From Oreohelix idahoensis (Eukaryota; Mollusca; Gastropoda; Stylommatophora; Oreohelicidae), in NCBI GenBank assembly GCA_024509875.1, contig JAMPIV010004267.1:744001-808000 (forward strand): 64,000 nt of DNA, given 5' to 3'. The notes below the pieces were generated by a model. That model made no database searches. It had not been told where the DNA came from and saw only the letters and a program-made list of their open reading frames with translations. Shown piece by piece: positions 40,479 to 50,192 of this stretch (positions are counted from its first letter, which is position 1; each line of letters begins with the position of its first letter). The position numbers and the translations under genes were made by a program.

Positions 40479-43400
40479 TTTGCGATAATCAACGCAAAGA
40501 CGTATGTTGTTGTTTTTTTTTTTCGCACGATAACCATCGGTGAAGAATATGCTGATGTGGATGGTTCAATAATTTTTAACTCTATCATTTCATCCAACTC
40601 TTTTTCTACCTGTGCTTGAAAATGTATCGGGATAGGATACGGTCTGACTCTTATAGGATTATGGTCAGTAAGAATAATGTCATGTTGAATGACATCAGTT
40701 TGACCAGGAATGTCAGTAAGGACATCCTGAAATTGTTCTAACATAGTAGAAACTTGTTTCTGTTCTCCTGGAGATAATTCGGGAGAAATCGCAACATCTT
40801 TCCATGATTCATTAGAGTGAAGCGGAATCATTGGAAAAGGTAGATTTACATCCGAGAAACTCGTTTCCTCATCCTGTATTACTGACAGTGATGAGTAATG
40901 TCCATGTTGGACTGGAAAATCGTCCGTTGCCTGGAAAACAGGTTGTAAATAATCCGGACGTTCATGGAATTCCGTGAGCATGTTGATGTGGAAGGTTTTA
41001 TGCTTCCCGTCAATATCGACGATATAGTCAACATCGGAAACTTTTGATATTATATCGTACGGACCTTTCCAAGAAATAAGAAGTCTGTTTTCTCTACAAG
41101 GTAGCAGGACCAATACTTTGTCACCTGGACAGAGTTGTCGCAAGCGTCTGGTCTTATTGGCAAATTGCCTTGCCTTCTGTTTCGCAAATTCAGAAGAAGC
41201 AGTTGCCAATTTGCATGCTTCAATAATCTTGTGTCTAAGTGCAATGACATATTCATAAGAGGATTTTGTGTCATCGACAATATTATCAGCAGTTATGAGA
41301 TCATGAAGTAAGGACATAGGACCTCGCGGTTTCGCGCCGAAGACAAGTTCAAAAGGAGAAAATCCTGTATGTTCGTTGGCGACCTCTCTATATGCAAAGA
41401 GAGCCGCGGGTAAAACCCTGTCCCAATCCTGAGGATGATCCTCAGTTATTTTACCTAGTAGGTTTTTCAGAGTTCTATTCAGACGTTCCACCATCCCATT
41501 GGACATAGGATGATAAATACTACTCAGAGATCTCTCTATCTTTAGAGTCGACATCACTTGAGACATGGTATCCGATATAAGTTGGCTACCATGGTCCGAT
41601 AATATTTCTGCTGGAAATCCCAGACGAGAAAATATTAACCAAAGAGCATCTGCAATATCAGCAGTAGTTATGCTCTTTAGAGGAACAGCCTCTGGCCAAC
41701 GTGTGCACATATCCACACACGTCAAAATAAATTGGTGTCCTCTAGCAGACTTTATCTTAAATGGACCAATGATGTCTATCGCCATTTTTTGAAATGGTCG
41801 AATGGGAATGTCTGCAGCCTGAATAGGTGCAGCATGGCGTGGACCTCTGGATTTAACCTCTTGACATACTTTACAAGATCGACAATAGATTCGTATGTCC
41901 TTATTCACAGCAGGCCAAAAGAAAGATGCAAGAACTCTAGATTTAGTACGGGAAAAACCCATATGTCCAGCACACTGAGAATCATGAGCGTGCTGTAAGA
42001 TTTTAACTCTCATATTTTTGGGCACAAGAATTTGAGAATGAATGGATTTAGCGGAGTCTTGTACCATACGTACAAGTACGCCATTCCTCATCGTAATCCA
42101 AGATTTACGATTTGTATCCTTATTCGGATCACCTTTTGTTGCCAGAGTAAAGAATTTCTTTAGAGTAGGATCATCTTCCTGCTGTTTTATAAAGGAAACA
42201 TGCGAAATCTCCAAGAGATCACCTTGGTTCTGGTCATCATTATCTCCAGAAGGCGAAGATTGCGGCATGTTTAGAGCTTGAGCTCTAGTGACTACAGCAT
42301 TTGCAGTATGCATATTATCACTTTCCCACTCGGCAATTTGTTGCGGAGTGCATTCTTTCGCACCATGAATGCGACCGACGATAAGATCAGCGATCGGATT
42401 CGGCAGCAGACATGCGTGCACATCTCCTGTAAAGAAGGGAGTAGAGATGTTGATAATGGCAGTGGAGTACTTCTCCAATGTGCCACCAAATGTTATGCAT
42501 TTGATTATCTTGCCAGTGGCTCGAGAAGGATCTATAAGTGACTGCCTCACTCCAATGGTTGTGCACCCGGAATCGAAAAGAATTGAGACCGGAGTACCAT
42601 CTACTAGACCTCTATTCAAGACAAGAGCACCTCTTCCATCATGCGCGACTGACGCAGGAAGAGCAGGAAGAGGATGACCACAGCTTAAAGTCGAAACTGT
42701 GGTTGGCTCGAATAATGTTTTGCATTGGGAACACTGAAATGCTCTGTCAAAATCGAAAGCAGAACATCCCACACTATTAGAGTCTTTCTTATCATTGGTT
42801 TGATTACCGGCTTCGTGAAACTCTTGTTGTGCAGAGTTAGCCTGGTAATGAGATTTACCATGTCTTTCGTGTTGTGATCTACCTCGGTTATTGTTGCCTC
42901 TGTAATTATTATTCCCTCTGTTATAACCCCTATTTGGGTTTGAATCACAATATTCATGATCATAATCATCATGCTCATTATAATGAGTATCCCTGTAATG
43001 TTGGTTTTGTTGTTTCCATGAAGAACTTGGGTAGTTCCTATGGTTACTCCCTTTTCGGAAATTTCTATAATTATGGGCACCCCTCACGTATCGAGGACTG
43101 TCAGCCCGATTCCAGTTCTTCGAAGAAGAACCCTGATTTGAGTGGTTACCTTGGTTTTGATACTTATTCCAATTAACCTTTTTATCAAATTTATTTTGAG
43201 CTCGTTGGAATTTGTGTGAGTAATTATGATTATATTCTGTTGCTGAAGCAACTGGCATACCCTCTTTAATGTTAGTGTTACTAAGAATCATGTCAGGGTG
43301 TGCCGTGGCATACTGGTCACAATATTCTTCCATTTGCTTTAATGTACTAGGTTTACGCTCATGTAAAAACTCTAGGAATGGTTTATTTACCGAAGACATG

Positions 43401-44410
43401 ACCTTGTCTCTTAGCAATAAATCCGTAAGACCATCAAATGTTTTCTCTATTTTGGATAATTCAATCCATCGTGAGAGTGTAAGTCGTGCTTTTGAAATAA
43501 AATCTGAGAATTCTACACCTACCTCAGGTCTCATTGTTTTAAACAAAAGACGATAACCTTCTTCTGACAGCTGATATCTCTTTATCAAAGCTGCCCTAAT
43601 AGCATCATAATTATCCTTGTCGGCCTCTTCAACCAAACATAACTTAGTCAGAGACTCCCCTTTTAGATTTTCAGACAACTGATTCACATACTGTGATTTG
43701 TCAACATTATGAGCTCGACAAGCACGTTCAAATCTAGAAAGCCAAAATGTTATATCATCACTGGCAGAGTTGAACGCTGGCACCTTGACCTTATAATTAA
43801 AGGGTTTACCATTACCACCAGATGCCTGATTAACATTACTCATACTTGTCAATCTTAATTTCTCTAATTCAAACTCATGTTCTCTTATTGCTTTTCTCTC
43901 TTCAGCTTCTCTATCTAATTTTTTTTGTTCTGCAGCAGCAGCAGCTTCCAATTTTTTCTGTTCTGCAGCAGCAGCAGCTTCTAATTTGTTCTGTTCTGCC
44001 ACAAATCTCCTTTCCTCCACCTGCATCTGCAATTTCTTTTGTTCAGCAGCAGCATCAGCTTCTCTTTCTAATCTTTTCTCTTCAGCCAGAGCTTTTCTCT
44101 CTTCTGCAGCAGCAGCAGCTTTTCTCTCTTCTGCAGCAGCTTTTTTCTCTTCAGCAGCAGCAGCAGCAGCTTCTCTATCTAATCTTTTCTCTTCAGCCAG
44201 AGTTTTTCTCTCTTCTGCAGCAGCTTTTTTCTCTTCAGCAGCAGCTTTTCTCTCCTCTGCAGCAGCTTTTCTCTCATCATCAGCAGCAGCAGCTTTTTTC
44301 TCTTCTGCAGCTAATGCTTTGTCATATTGAGCAACAGAACAGTCTTCTAAGTCTTTACCAGTCTTATCAAGGGATTTCCCTTGTGTAATAAAGTAATCTA
44401 ATGTAGACAT
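40475..44410 (-). CDS. E4 Gag-protease-integrase polyprotein (1311 aa)
   Basis: The N-terminal ~200 residues form a long A/E/K/R helix of repeated AEERKAA-type units, as in single-helix ER/K domains. Then come the capsid (DDITFWLSRFERA, GVEFSDFISKARL, LLLRDKVMSSV), a basic, N/R/G/Y-rich segment, and a half-RING-like motif CX2CX13CXH (CSQC...SCGH) instead of a CCHC knuckle. The protease has LFDSG near 42575 and IVGRIHG. The integrase has HHCC, IDIIGP, SDHGSQ and MVERLNR in D-35-E spacing, then a GPY module. After the linker the RT fingers start (SPMVIVRKK), and the frame is lost in an A11 run at 40512-40522. The last 13 residues are out of frame. Confidence 0.88.
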   Translation of the reverse strand: MSTLDYFITQGKSLDKTGKDLEDCSVAQYDKALAAEEKKAAAADDERKAAAEERKAAAEEKKAAAEERKTLAEEKRLDREAAAAAAEEKKAAAEERKAAAAAEERKALAEEKRLEREADAAAEQKKLQMQVEERRFVAEQNKLEAAAAAEQKKLEAAAAAEQKKLDREAEERKAIREHEFELEKLRLTSMSNVNQASGGNGKPFNYKVKVPAFNSASDDITFWLSRFERACRAHNVDKSQYVNQLSENLKGESLTKLCLVEEADKDNYDAIRAALIKRYQLSEEGYRLLFKTMRPEVGVEFSDFISKARLTLSRWIELSKIEKTFDGLTDLLLRDKVMSSVNKPFLEFLHERKPSTLKQMEEYCDQYATAHPDMILSNTNIKEGMPVASATEYNHNYSHKFQRAQNKFDKKVNWNKYQNQGNHSNQGSSSKNWNRADSPRYVRGAHNYRNFRKGSNHRNYPSSSWKQQNQHYRDTHYNEHDDYDHEYCDSNPNRGYNRGNNNYRGNNNRGRSQHERHGKSHYQANSAQQEFHEAGNQTNDKKDSNSVGCSAFDFDRAFQCSQCKTLFEPTTVSTLSCGHPLPALPASVAHDGRGALVLNRGLVDGTPVSILFDSGCTTIGVRQSLIDPSRATGKIIKCITFGGTLEKYSTAIINISTPFFTGDVHACLLPNPIADLIVGRIHGAKECTPQQIAEWESDNMHTANAVVTRAQALNMPQSSPSGDNDDQNQGDLLEISHVSFIKQQEDDPTLKKFFTLATKGDPNKDTNRKSWITMRNGVLVRMVQDSAKSIHSQILVPKNMRVKILQHAHDSQCAGHMGFSRTKSRVLASFFWPAVNKDIRIYCRSCKVCQEVKSRGPRHAAPIQAADIPIRPFQKMAIDIIGPFKIKSARGHQFILTCVDMCTRWPEAVPLKSITTADIADALWLIFSRLGFPAEILSDHGSQLISDTMSQVMSTLKIERSLSSIYHPMSNGMVERLNRTLKNLLGKITEDHPQDWDRVLPAALFAYREVANEHTGFSPFELVFGAKPRGPMSLLHDLITADNIVDDTKSSYEYVIALRHKIIEACKLATASSEFAKQKARQFANKTRRLRQLCPGDKVLVLLPCRENRLLISWKGPYDIISKVSDVDYIVDIDGKHKTFHINMLTEFHERPDYLQPVFQATDDFPVQHGHYSSLSVIQDEETSFSDVNLPFPMIPLHSNESWKDVAISPELSPGEQKQVSTMLEQFQDVLTDIPGQTDVIQHDIILTDHNPIRVRPYPIPIHFQAQVEKELDEMIELKIIEPSTSAYSSPMVIVRKKKTTTYVFALIIAN

Positions 44411-44453
44411 CCTGTCTTATTAAATCAGAAACCTGAAAAAGTAAATAAATTAC

Positions 44454-45998
44454 TGATAAAGTCTCTTTTTGGAAGACAGACGTCATCATCATCAGTTGAT
44501 AAATTCTTAATACAAGACCCTTGCCCTGAGCAAGAGACATGCTGAAAAAATCTGAAGCTCACTCGAACATCACCAGAGTTAAATACTGTGTTGTTGTGTT
44601 GCTCGTGGTTTGAGTATGGAATGTCAACTTGACCTACGCAGTGGTGTGTAGACATAGATTGAGTGTATAATATGCGAATGATAAGAAGAGTTCGTGGTGT
44701 TGACAAATGTTCTTTTCTCACACTCATATATGGCTGGAAGTCATCGACACCAACGACTGTGTACCTTTACTACAGTTTAATTTGGACGTACACACTCGAC
44801 AGCACAGATAGTGACAAATCACAGGTTGGCATAATACATCATGGTACAGTGGATAAATGGTCTTGCAATGTTACATGGGCACTCATGTAGAATAATAGTA
44901 TAATGGACTGTCAGTAGCCAAGCACTCAGTATTGCCCATATATATATATCATCTGAGTTTACTGACAAAGCATGTCAGATTATAAACAATGTCCAAGATG
45001 GCTTCTAGACCTAACCTCGTCTAGCGAAGATTCCTTAACATAATGTCCAGCACAGATTTTTCCATATAATCAAATTGAACCGCTAGCAATGGGTTCTCAT
45101 GTGTAGCAGTGATCTCTGGACTAATCAAGCGATAATACGGGCATCCCTTTTCTCTTCTTGAAAGTCACTAAATGTTTGGTTACAAGATGGCTTCTCTCGT
45201 GAGCTGTCACTCACGTTTGGATACAGATAATGAATCTGTCTTAAAGTTAGTCATTCATTAAATGTTTCATTGCTCTGTAGATTCTATCATGATACAATTG
45301 ACTGCATTCTACAGGATATAGTGCTGCTAGGAATCAGAGTCGTTTTCCATCTAGTTAAATGCATCCTCTCAGATGTACAAAATCGTACCTATCGAAAAAA
45401 CGGTGGCTTCGTACGAGAGTTCAAAAGAGTATCTTTTATTACCTGGGTATCAGAAATATGATTCTGCCATTCCTTGGCAATAAGAATGAACACTGGGGTA
45501 AAGCATACATGATAGGTCTAGACGACTATCACTTTCCCCATAAATATAGAGATCACTTTTTCCGGCTACAAGCCGACATAGAAAAACACAGCCCATCATC
45601 AGGGCGAAGCCAAAACACACCTCTCTAGCGACACATCCGCCGAACAGCCTTTGACCTCTCTAGAGACAAAAGAACATATAGTTCGACTTAGATATGTAAA
45701 GATATACAGATATAAGACAGACTCGTCCTACTCAGACAAACAATACACATAAATTCAGGCCATAGATATTCTGAAGCAAGAACAATCTATTACTACCCAA
45801 ACAAAGAATAAATCGCAGTAAAACTGGATTCATCCGCGGAGTTCAATCGAAAGAGACGACACAACTTTCAAAGGAAGTAACTCAATAATGACTTTTCCTT
45901 AAGCACTAAAAAGTATCTATTTTGTTTACAAAATATTTGCGAACATAACAAGTATACCAATGTATAATATTGTAAGATATCAAAGACTGCACGTAACA
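44454..45998 (-). repeat. E5 3' LTR (left copy)
   Basis: 1545 bp. Two plus-strand caagatggcttct motifs (YY1-like), near 44994 and 45184, are shared with the right copy. Confidence 0.92.
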
Positions 45999-46480
45999 GT
46001 CTTACCACACCTCCCGGGAAAAAAAATGGAACTTTTTTTTTTTTTTTGAAATACATCTAGGAGCAACGTACAATAGGCTCCCAACGCATGAATAATGCGT
46101 AGATGAAAATATCAGGAATAAATATAACGCCTAATATGAGGCTAAGTTGACTTATGGAGCGACTGGTGAGAATGTGTCTCATAAACTGAGAGAAATTATT
46201 TCTCTACAAGTAAATTTTTCCAGGAAGGTGTCATCAAAGTATAATACAATTCTGGCAATTACACGATGCCTAAAAAATTCATACCATAATTTCGTATTAG
46301 ATATCTTAAATTTATGATTTATGAAGAAAAATCATCAAAGCACAGCGGTGAATAAACATCAATAAACCGCTATGTAGTGATACAATCATTATATTATTAA
46401 ATTACAAATGTGTATCTATCATGATATAGAAAAGGAACTACTATAGAACTAGACATATCAAGACGTCTAAGCCCTAATAG
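45999..46480 (-). other. E5 3' non-coding region and polypurine tract
   Basis: It lies between the RNase H stop and the 3' LTR. The minus strand next to the LTR reads cccgggaggtgtggtaagac, and T/A homopolymers occur near 46020-46048, as in E4. Confidence 0.55.
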
Positions 46481-47620
46481 TTATGTGGAATCATGTGGGC
46501 ATCTTGACAGAATGTCTGCCATCACATTATCTGATCCACGAATAGCTCGCACAGAGAAATGAAAAGGTTGAAGAGCAATTGCATATCGAGTAGACCTCGA
46601 GCTCTTCAAATTCTTACTCTGTATAGCAGTAAGAGCTTTTTGGTCGGTTTCTACTATGAAATGTGCACCTAGAAGGAATCTCTGTAGTTTGAGGATCGAC
46701 CAAACCATAGCTAATAGCTCACGGTCTAAAACCAAATAATTCCTTTCTGCCGCATTAAGTTTTCTGGAAATATACATTACAGGATGCAGAGTTCCAGAGT
46801 ACTCTTGCATTAGTGCCGCTCCAATCCCAGTGGATGAAGCGTCACTACGAAGAACGAATGTCTTATCTTTAGTAGATAGCACTAAAATAGGTGGTGTTGA
46901 AAACAATGTTTTAATCTTATCCAGAGAGCATTGGCATTCCTGAGACCAGTGGACCATATTAGGCGAACCTTTCTTTAGAAGTGTAGAAAGAGGTGCCATG
47001 ATAGAGGATAGATTCTGAATGAATCTGCCATAAAATTGAATAAGACCTAACAGACTTCTCACCTGTTTTTTAGTCTTAGGGATCGAGATGTTAAGTATCT
47101 TACTAGTATTATGGTCCTCTGTCTTTAGGAAACCATGACCAACTCGGTGGCCTAGGAAAGAAATTTCGCTAAAACCAATATAGGCTTTAGAGGGTTTCGC
47201 TGTCAGGTTGTGCTCGCGCAAAGTAGACAGCAATTCATCTAACCCTGAATAGTGATCTTCCCAAGTATCGCTGAAAAGACAGATGTCGTCTAGATATGCA
47301 ATGACATCTGACCGATAAGATAGGATTCGGCGCATCATGCGTATGAATGTAGCTGGTGCGTTCATAAGACCGAAAGGCATAAAATTCCATTGGAACAAAC
47401 CTCTAGGTGTTGAAAAAGCCGTGAGAGGTTTGGCTCGTTCAGATAATGGAACTTGCCAATATCCTTTAGACAAATCAAGTTTAGTGAAAAAATGAGATTT
47501 GGAGAGTCGAGTAAGTAGCTCTTCCAGTAAAGGCATAGGTTCGGCATCGAACTTCGTTACTTGATTCAATTTTCGATAGTCAACGCAAAGACGTATGTTA
47601 TTGTCTTTTTTTATGAACAA
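46481..47620 (-). CDS. E5 reverse transcriptase-RNase H
   Basis: 379 residues; closely related to the E4 protein. The frame overlaps the upstream ORF around an A7 run at about 47607-47613. From there it carries RLCVDYRKLNQVTKFDAEP, LDLSKGYWQVPL, YLDDICLFS near 47288 and FLGHRVGHG. RNase H follows: LRSDASSTGIGAALMQEY, SRKLNAAERNYLVLDRELL and ETDQKALT. It ends MADILSRCPHDST. The nominal ATG at 47618-47620 is a by-product of the frameshift, not a likely start. Catalytic residues are intact. Confidence 0.88.
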   Translation of the reverse strand: MFIKKDNNIRLCVDYRKLNQVTKFDAEPMPLLEELLTRLSKSHFFTKLDLSKGYWQVPLSERAKPLTAFSTPRGLFQWNFMPFGLMNAPATFIRMMRRILSYRSDVIAYLDDICLFSDTWEDHYSGLDELLSTLREHNLTAKPSKAYIGFSEISFLGHRVGHGFLKTEDHNTSKILNISIPKTKKQVRSLLGLIQFYGRFIQNLSSIMAPLSTLLKKGSPNMVHWSQECQCSLDKIKTLFSTPPILVLSTKDKTFVLRSDASSTGIGAALMQEYSGTLHPVMYISRKLNAAERNYLVLDRELLAMVWSILKLQRFLLGAHFIVETDQKALTAIQSKNLKSSRSTRYAIALQPFHFSVRAIRGSDNVMADILSRCPHDST

Positions 47621-50192
47621 TAACCATCGGCGAAGAATATGCAGAGGTGGATGGTTCGATTATTTTCAAATCTATCATCTCATCCAACTCTTTCTCAACC
47701 TGTGCTTGAAAATGTATAGGTATAGGATAAGGTCTAACCCTAATAGGAGTATGGTCAGTTAGAACATTGTCATGTTCAATGACATGCGTTTGTCCAGGGA
47801 TGTCAGTGAGTACATCCTGAAATGTTTGCAACATAGTTGAAACTTGTCGCTGTTCTCCTAGAGACAAATCAGGAGAGACAGTAACGTTCTTCCATGATTC
47901 ACTAGAATGAAGTGGGATCATTGGAAGAGGAAGATTTACATCTGAAAAACTTGTTTCCTCATCCTGTATCACGGACAGTGATGAGTAATGACCATGTTGT
48001 ACTGGAGAATTGTCCGTTGCTTGGAAAATGGGTTGCAAATAATCCGGACGTTCATGGAATTCAGTAAGCATATTGATGTGGAAGGTTTTATGCTTCCCAT
48101 CAATATTGACAATATAGTCGACATCGGAAATTTTCGATATTATATCGTACGGACCTTTCCAAGAAATAAGTAGTCTGTTTTCCCTATAAGGTAGTAATAC
48201 AAATGCTTTGTCACCAGGACAAAGTTGTCGTAAGCATCTCTTCTTATTGGCAAATTGCCTTGCCTTCTGTTTTGCAAATTCAGAAGAAGAAGTTGCTAAT
48301 TTGCATGCTTCGATAATCTTTTGTCTCAACGCGATGACATATTCGTAGGATGACTTTGTGTCATCGTCAATATTGTCAGCTGTTATGAGATCATGAAGCA
48401 ACGACATAGGGCCACGCGGACGCGCGCCAAAGACGAGTTCAAAGGGAGAAAATCCTGTATGTTCATTGGGTACCTCTCTGTAAGCGAAGAGGGCCGCAGG
48501 TAAAACTCTGTCCCAGTCTTGAGGATGATCCTCAGTTATCTTCCCTAGTAAGTTTTTAAGTGTTCTATTAAGGCGTTCGACCATACCATTAGACATTGGA
48601 TGGTAGATACTACTTAAAGATCTATCTATCTGCAGAGTAGACATTACTTGAGACATGGTATCTGATATTAGTTGGGTGCCATGGTCTGACAGTATCTCTC
48701 CGGGGAACCCCAGACGAGAAAATATAAGCCAAAGAGCATCTGCAATATCAGCAGTAGTAATGCTCTTCAGAGGAATAGCCTCTGGCCAACGTGTGCACAT
48801 ATCAACACACGTCAAGATAAACTGATGTCCTCTGGCAGACTTGATCTTAAATGGACCAATAATGTCTATGGCCATTTTTTGAAATGGCCGAATAGGAATG
48901 TCCGCCGCCTGAATGGGTGCAGCATGCCGTGGACCTTTGGATTTAACTTCCTGACATACTTTACAAGATCGACAATAAATCCGTATGTCCTTGTTTACCA
49001 ATGGCCAAAAGAAAGCCGCAAGGACTCTTGACTTAGTACGGGAAAAACCCATGTGTCCAGCACACTGAGAGTCGTGAGCGTGCTGCAAAATTTTAACTCT
49101 CAAATTCTTGGGAACCAGGATTTGAGAATGACTTGACGTAATGGAGTCTTGAACCATACGTACAAGTACGCCATTCTTCTTTGTAATCCACGATTTACGA
49201 CTTGTGTCTTTATTCGGATCACCTTTAGTTGCAAGAATGAAGAATTTCTTCAGAGTGGGATCATCTTCTTGCTGTTTTATAAACGAGTCACGAGAAATTA
49301 CCAAGGGATCATCTTGGTTATGCACTTCATTATCTTCAGTAGATGAAGTTTGAGGCATATTAAGAGCCTGAGCTCTAGTGACTACAGCATTAGCAATCTG
49401 CATGTTTTGCCTTTCCCACGCGGAAATTTGTTGCGGAGTGCATTCTTTGACTCCATGAATGCGACCGATGATGAGGTCAGCGATCGGATTCGGAAGAAGA
49501 CATGCGTGTACATCTCCTGTAAAGAAAGGAGTAGCAATCCTAATGATAGCAGTAGAGTATTTCTCTAATGTGCCGCCAAATGTTACACATTTGACTACTT
49601 GTCCAGTGGCACGGGAAGGATCTACGAGTGACTGCCTAACACCAATTGTGGTGCATCCAGAATCAAATAGCACAGAGACTGGATTGTTATTTACTAAACC
49701 CTTATGTAAAACAAGAGAACCTCTTCCATCATGCGCGACTGATGCAGGAAGAGCAGGAAGAGGATGGCCACAGCTTAAAGTAGACACTGTGGTTGGCTCA
49801 AATAATGTTTTGCATTGGGGGCACTGAGATGCTCTCCCAAAATCAAAAGCGGCACATGCCATATTACTAGCATCATTATTATCTCTACTCTGTTTATAGG
49901 CTTCATGGGACTCTTGTTGTGCAGAGTTTGCCTGAAAATGTGGTTTATGTCTTTTGTTTTGAGATCTACCTCGGTTATTATCACCTCTGTAGTTATTGTT
50001 ACCTCTATTGTAACCCCAATTTGGGTTTGAGTCATAGTTCCCTTGGTTACCATTATCATATTCATTATAATGAGTATCTCTGTAATTATGATCTTGTTGA
50101 CTCCAAGACGGATAACCCGGATAGTTCCTATAATTACTTCCTCTACGGAAATTCCTATAATTATGACCACCCCTGTGTCGAGAGCTATCAGC
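47598..50192 (-). CDS. E5 nucleocapsid end-protease-integrase-RT fingers
   Basis: The frame is open from the codon after the Gag stop (50192) to 47598; the first ATG is at 49862, but the sequence before it is clearly homologous to E4. It encodes the N/R/Y/G-rich basic tail, the half-RING-like CPQC...SCGH motif, the protease (VLFDSGCTT) and the integrase. The integrase shows CAGHMGFSRTKSR, CKVCQEV, IDIIGP, SDHGTQ and MVERLNR, then the GPY module. The linker and RT fingers follow to SPMVIVHKK, where the frame fails in the A7 run. Relative to the downstream frame the register differs by one base, in the opposite direction from E4. Confidence 0.85.
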   Translation of the reverse strand, partial: ADSSRHRGGHNYRNFRRGSNYRNYPGYPSWSQQDHNYRDTHYNEYDNGNQGNYDSNPNWGYNRGNNNYRGDNNRGRSQNKRHKPHFQANSAQQESHEAYKQSRDNNDASNMACAAFDFGRASQCPQCKTLFEPTTVSTLSCGHPLPALPASVAHDGRGSLVLHKGLVNNNPVSVLFDSGCTTIGVRQSLVDPSRATGQVVKCVTFGGTLEKYSTAIIRIATPFFTGDVHACLLPNPIADLIIGRIHGVKECTPQQISAWERQNMQIANAVVTRAQALNMPQTSSTEDNEVHNQDDPLVISRDSFIKQQEDDPTLKKFFILATKGDPNKDTSRKSWITKKNGVLVRMVQDSITSSHSQILVPKNLRVKILQHAHDSQCAGHMGFSRTKSRVLAAFFWPLVNKDIRIYCRSCKVCQEVKSKGPRHAAPIQAADIPIRPFQKMAIDIIGPFKIKSARGHQFILTCVDMCTRWPEAIPLKSITTADIADALWLIFSRLGFPGEILSDHGTQLISDTMSQVMSTLQIDRSLSSIYHPMSNGMVERLNRTLKNLLGKITEDHPQDWDRVLPAALFAYREVPNEHTGFSPFELVFGARPRGPMSLLHDLITADNIDDDTKSSYEYVIALRQKIIEACKLATSSSEFAKQKARQFANKKRCLRQLCPGDKAFVLLPYRENRLLISWKGPYDIISKISDVDYIVNIDGKHKTFHINMLTEFHERPDYLQPIFQATDNSPVQHGHYSSLSVIQDEETSFSDVNLPLPMIPLHSSESWKNVTVSPDLSLGEQRQVSTMLQTFQDVLTDIPGQTHVIEHDNVLTDHTPIRVRPYPIPIHFQAQVEKELDEMIDLKIIEPSTSAYSSPMVIVHKKRQ

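Noticed and set aside
43846..44388. Long Q/L/F-rich ORF on the plus strand opposite E4 Gag
   Set aside because: It is the antisense shadow of the repetitive A/E/K-coding helix; composition is forced by gca/gaa repeats. The similar ORF at 50933-51343 has the same cause.
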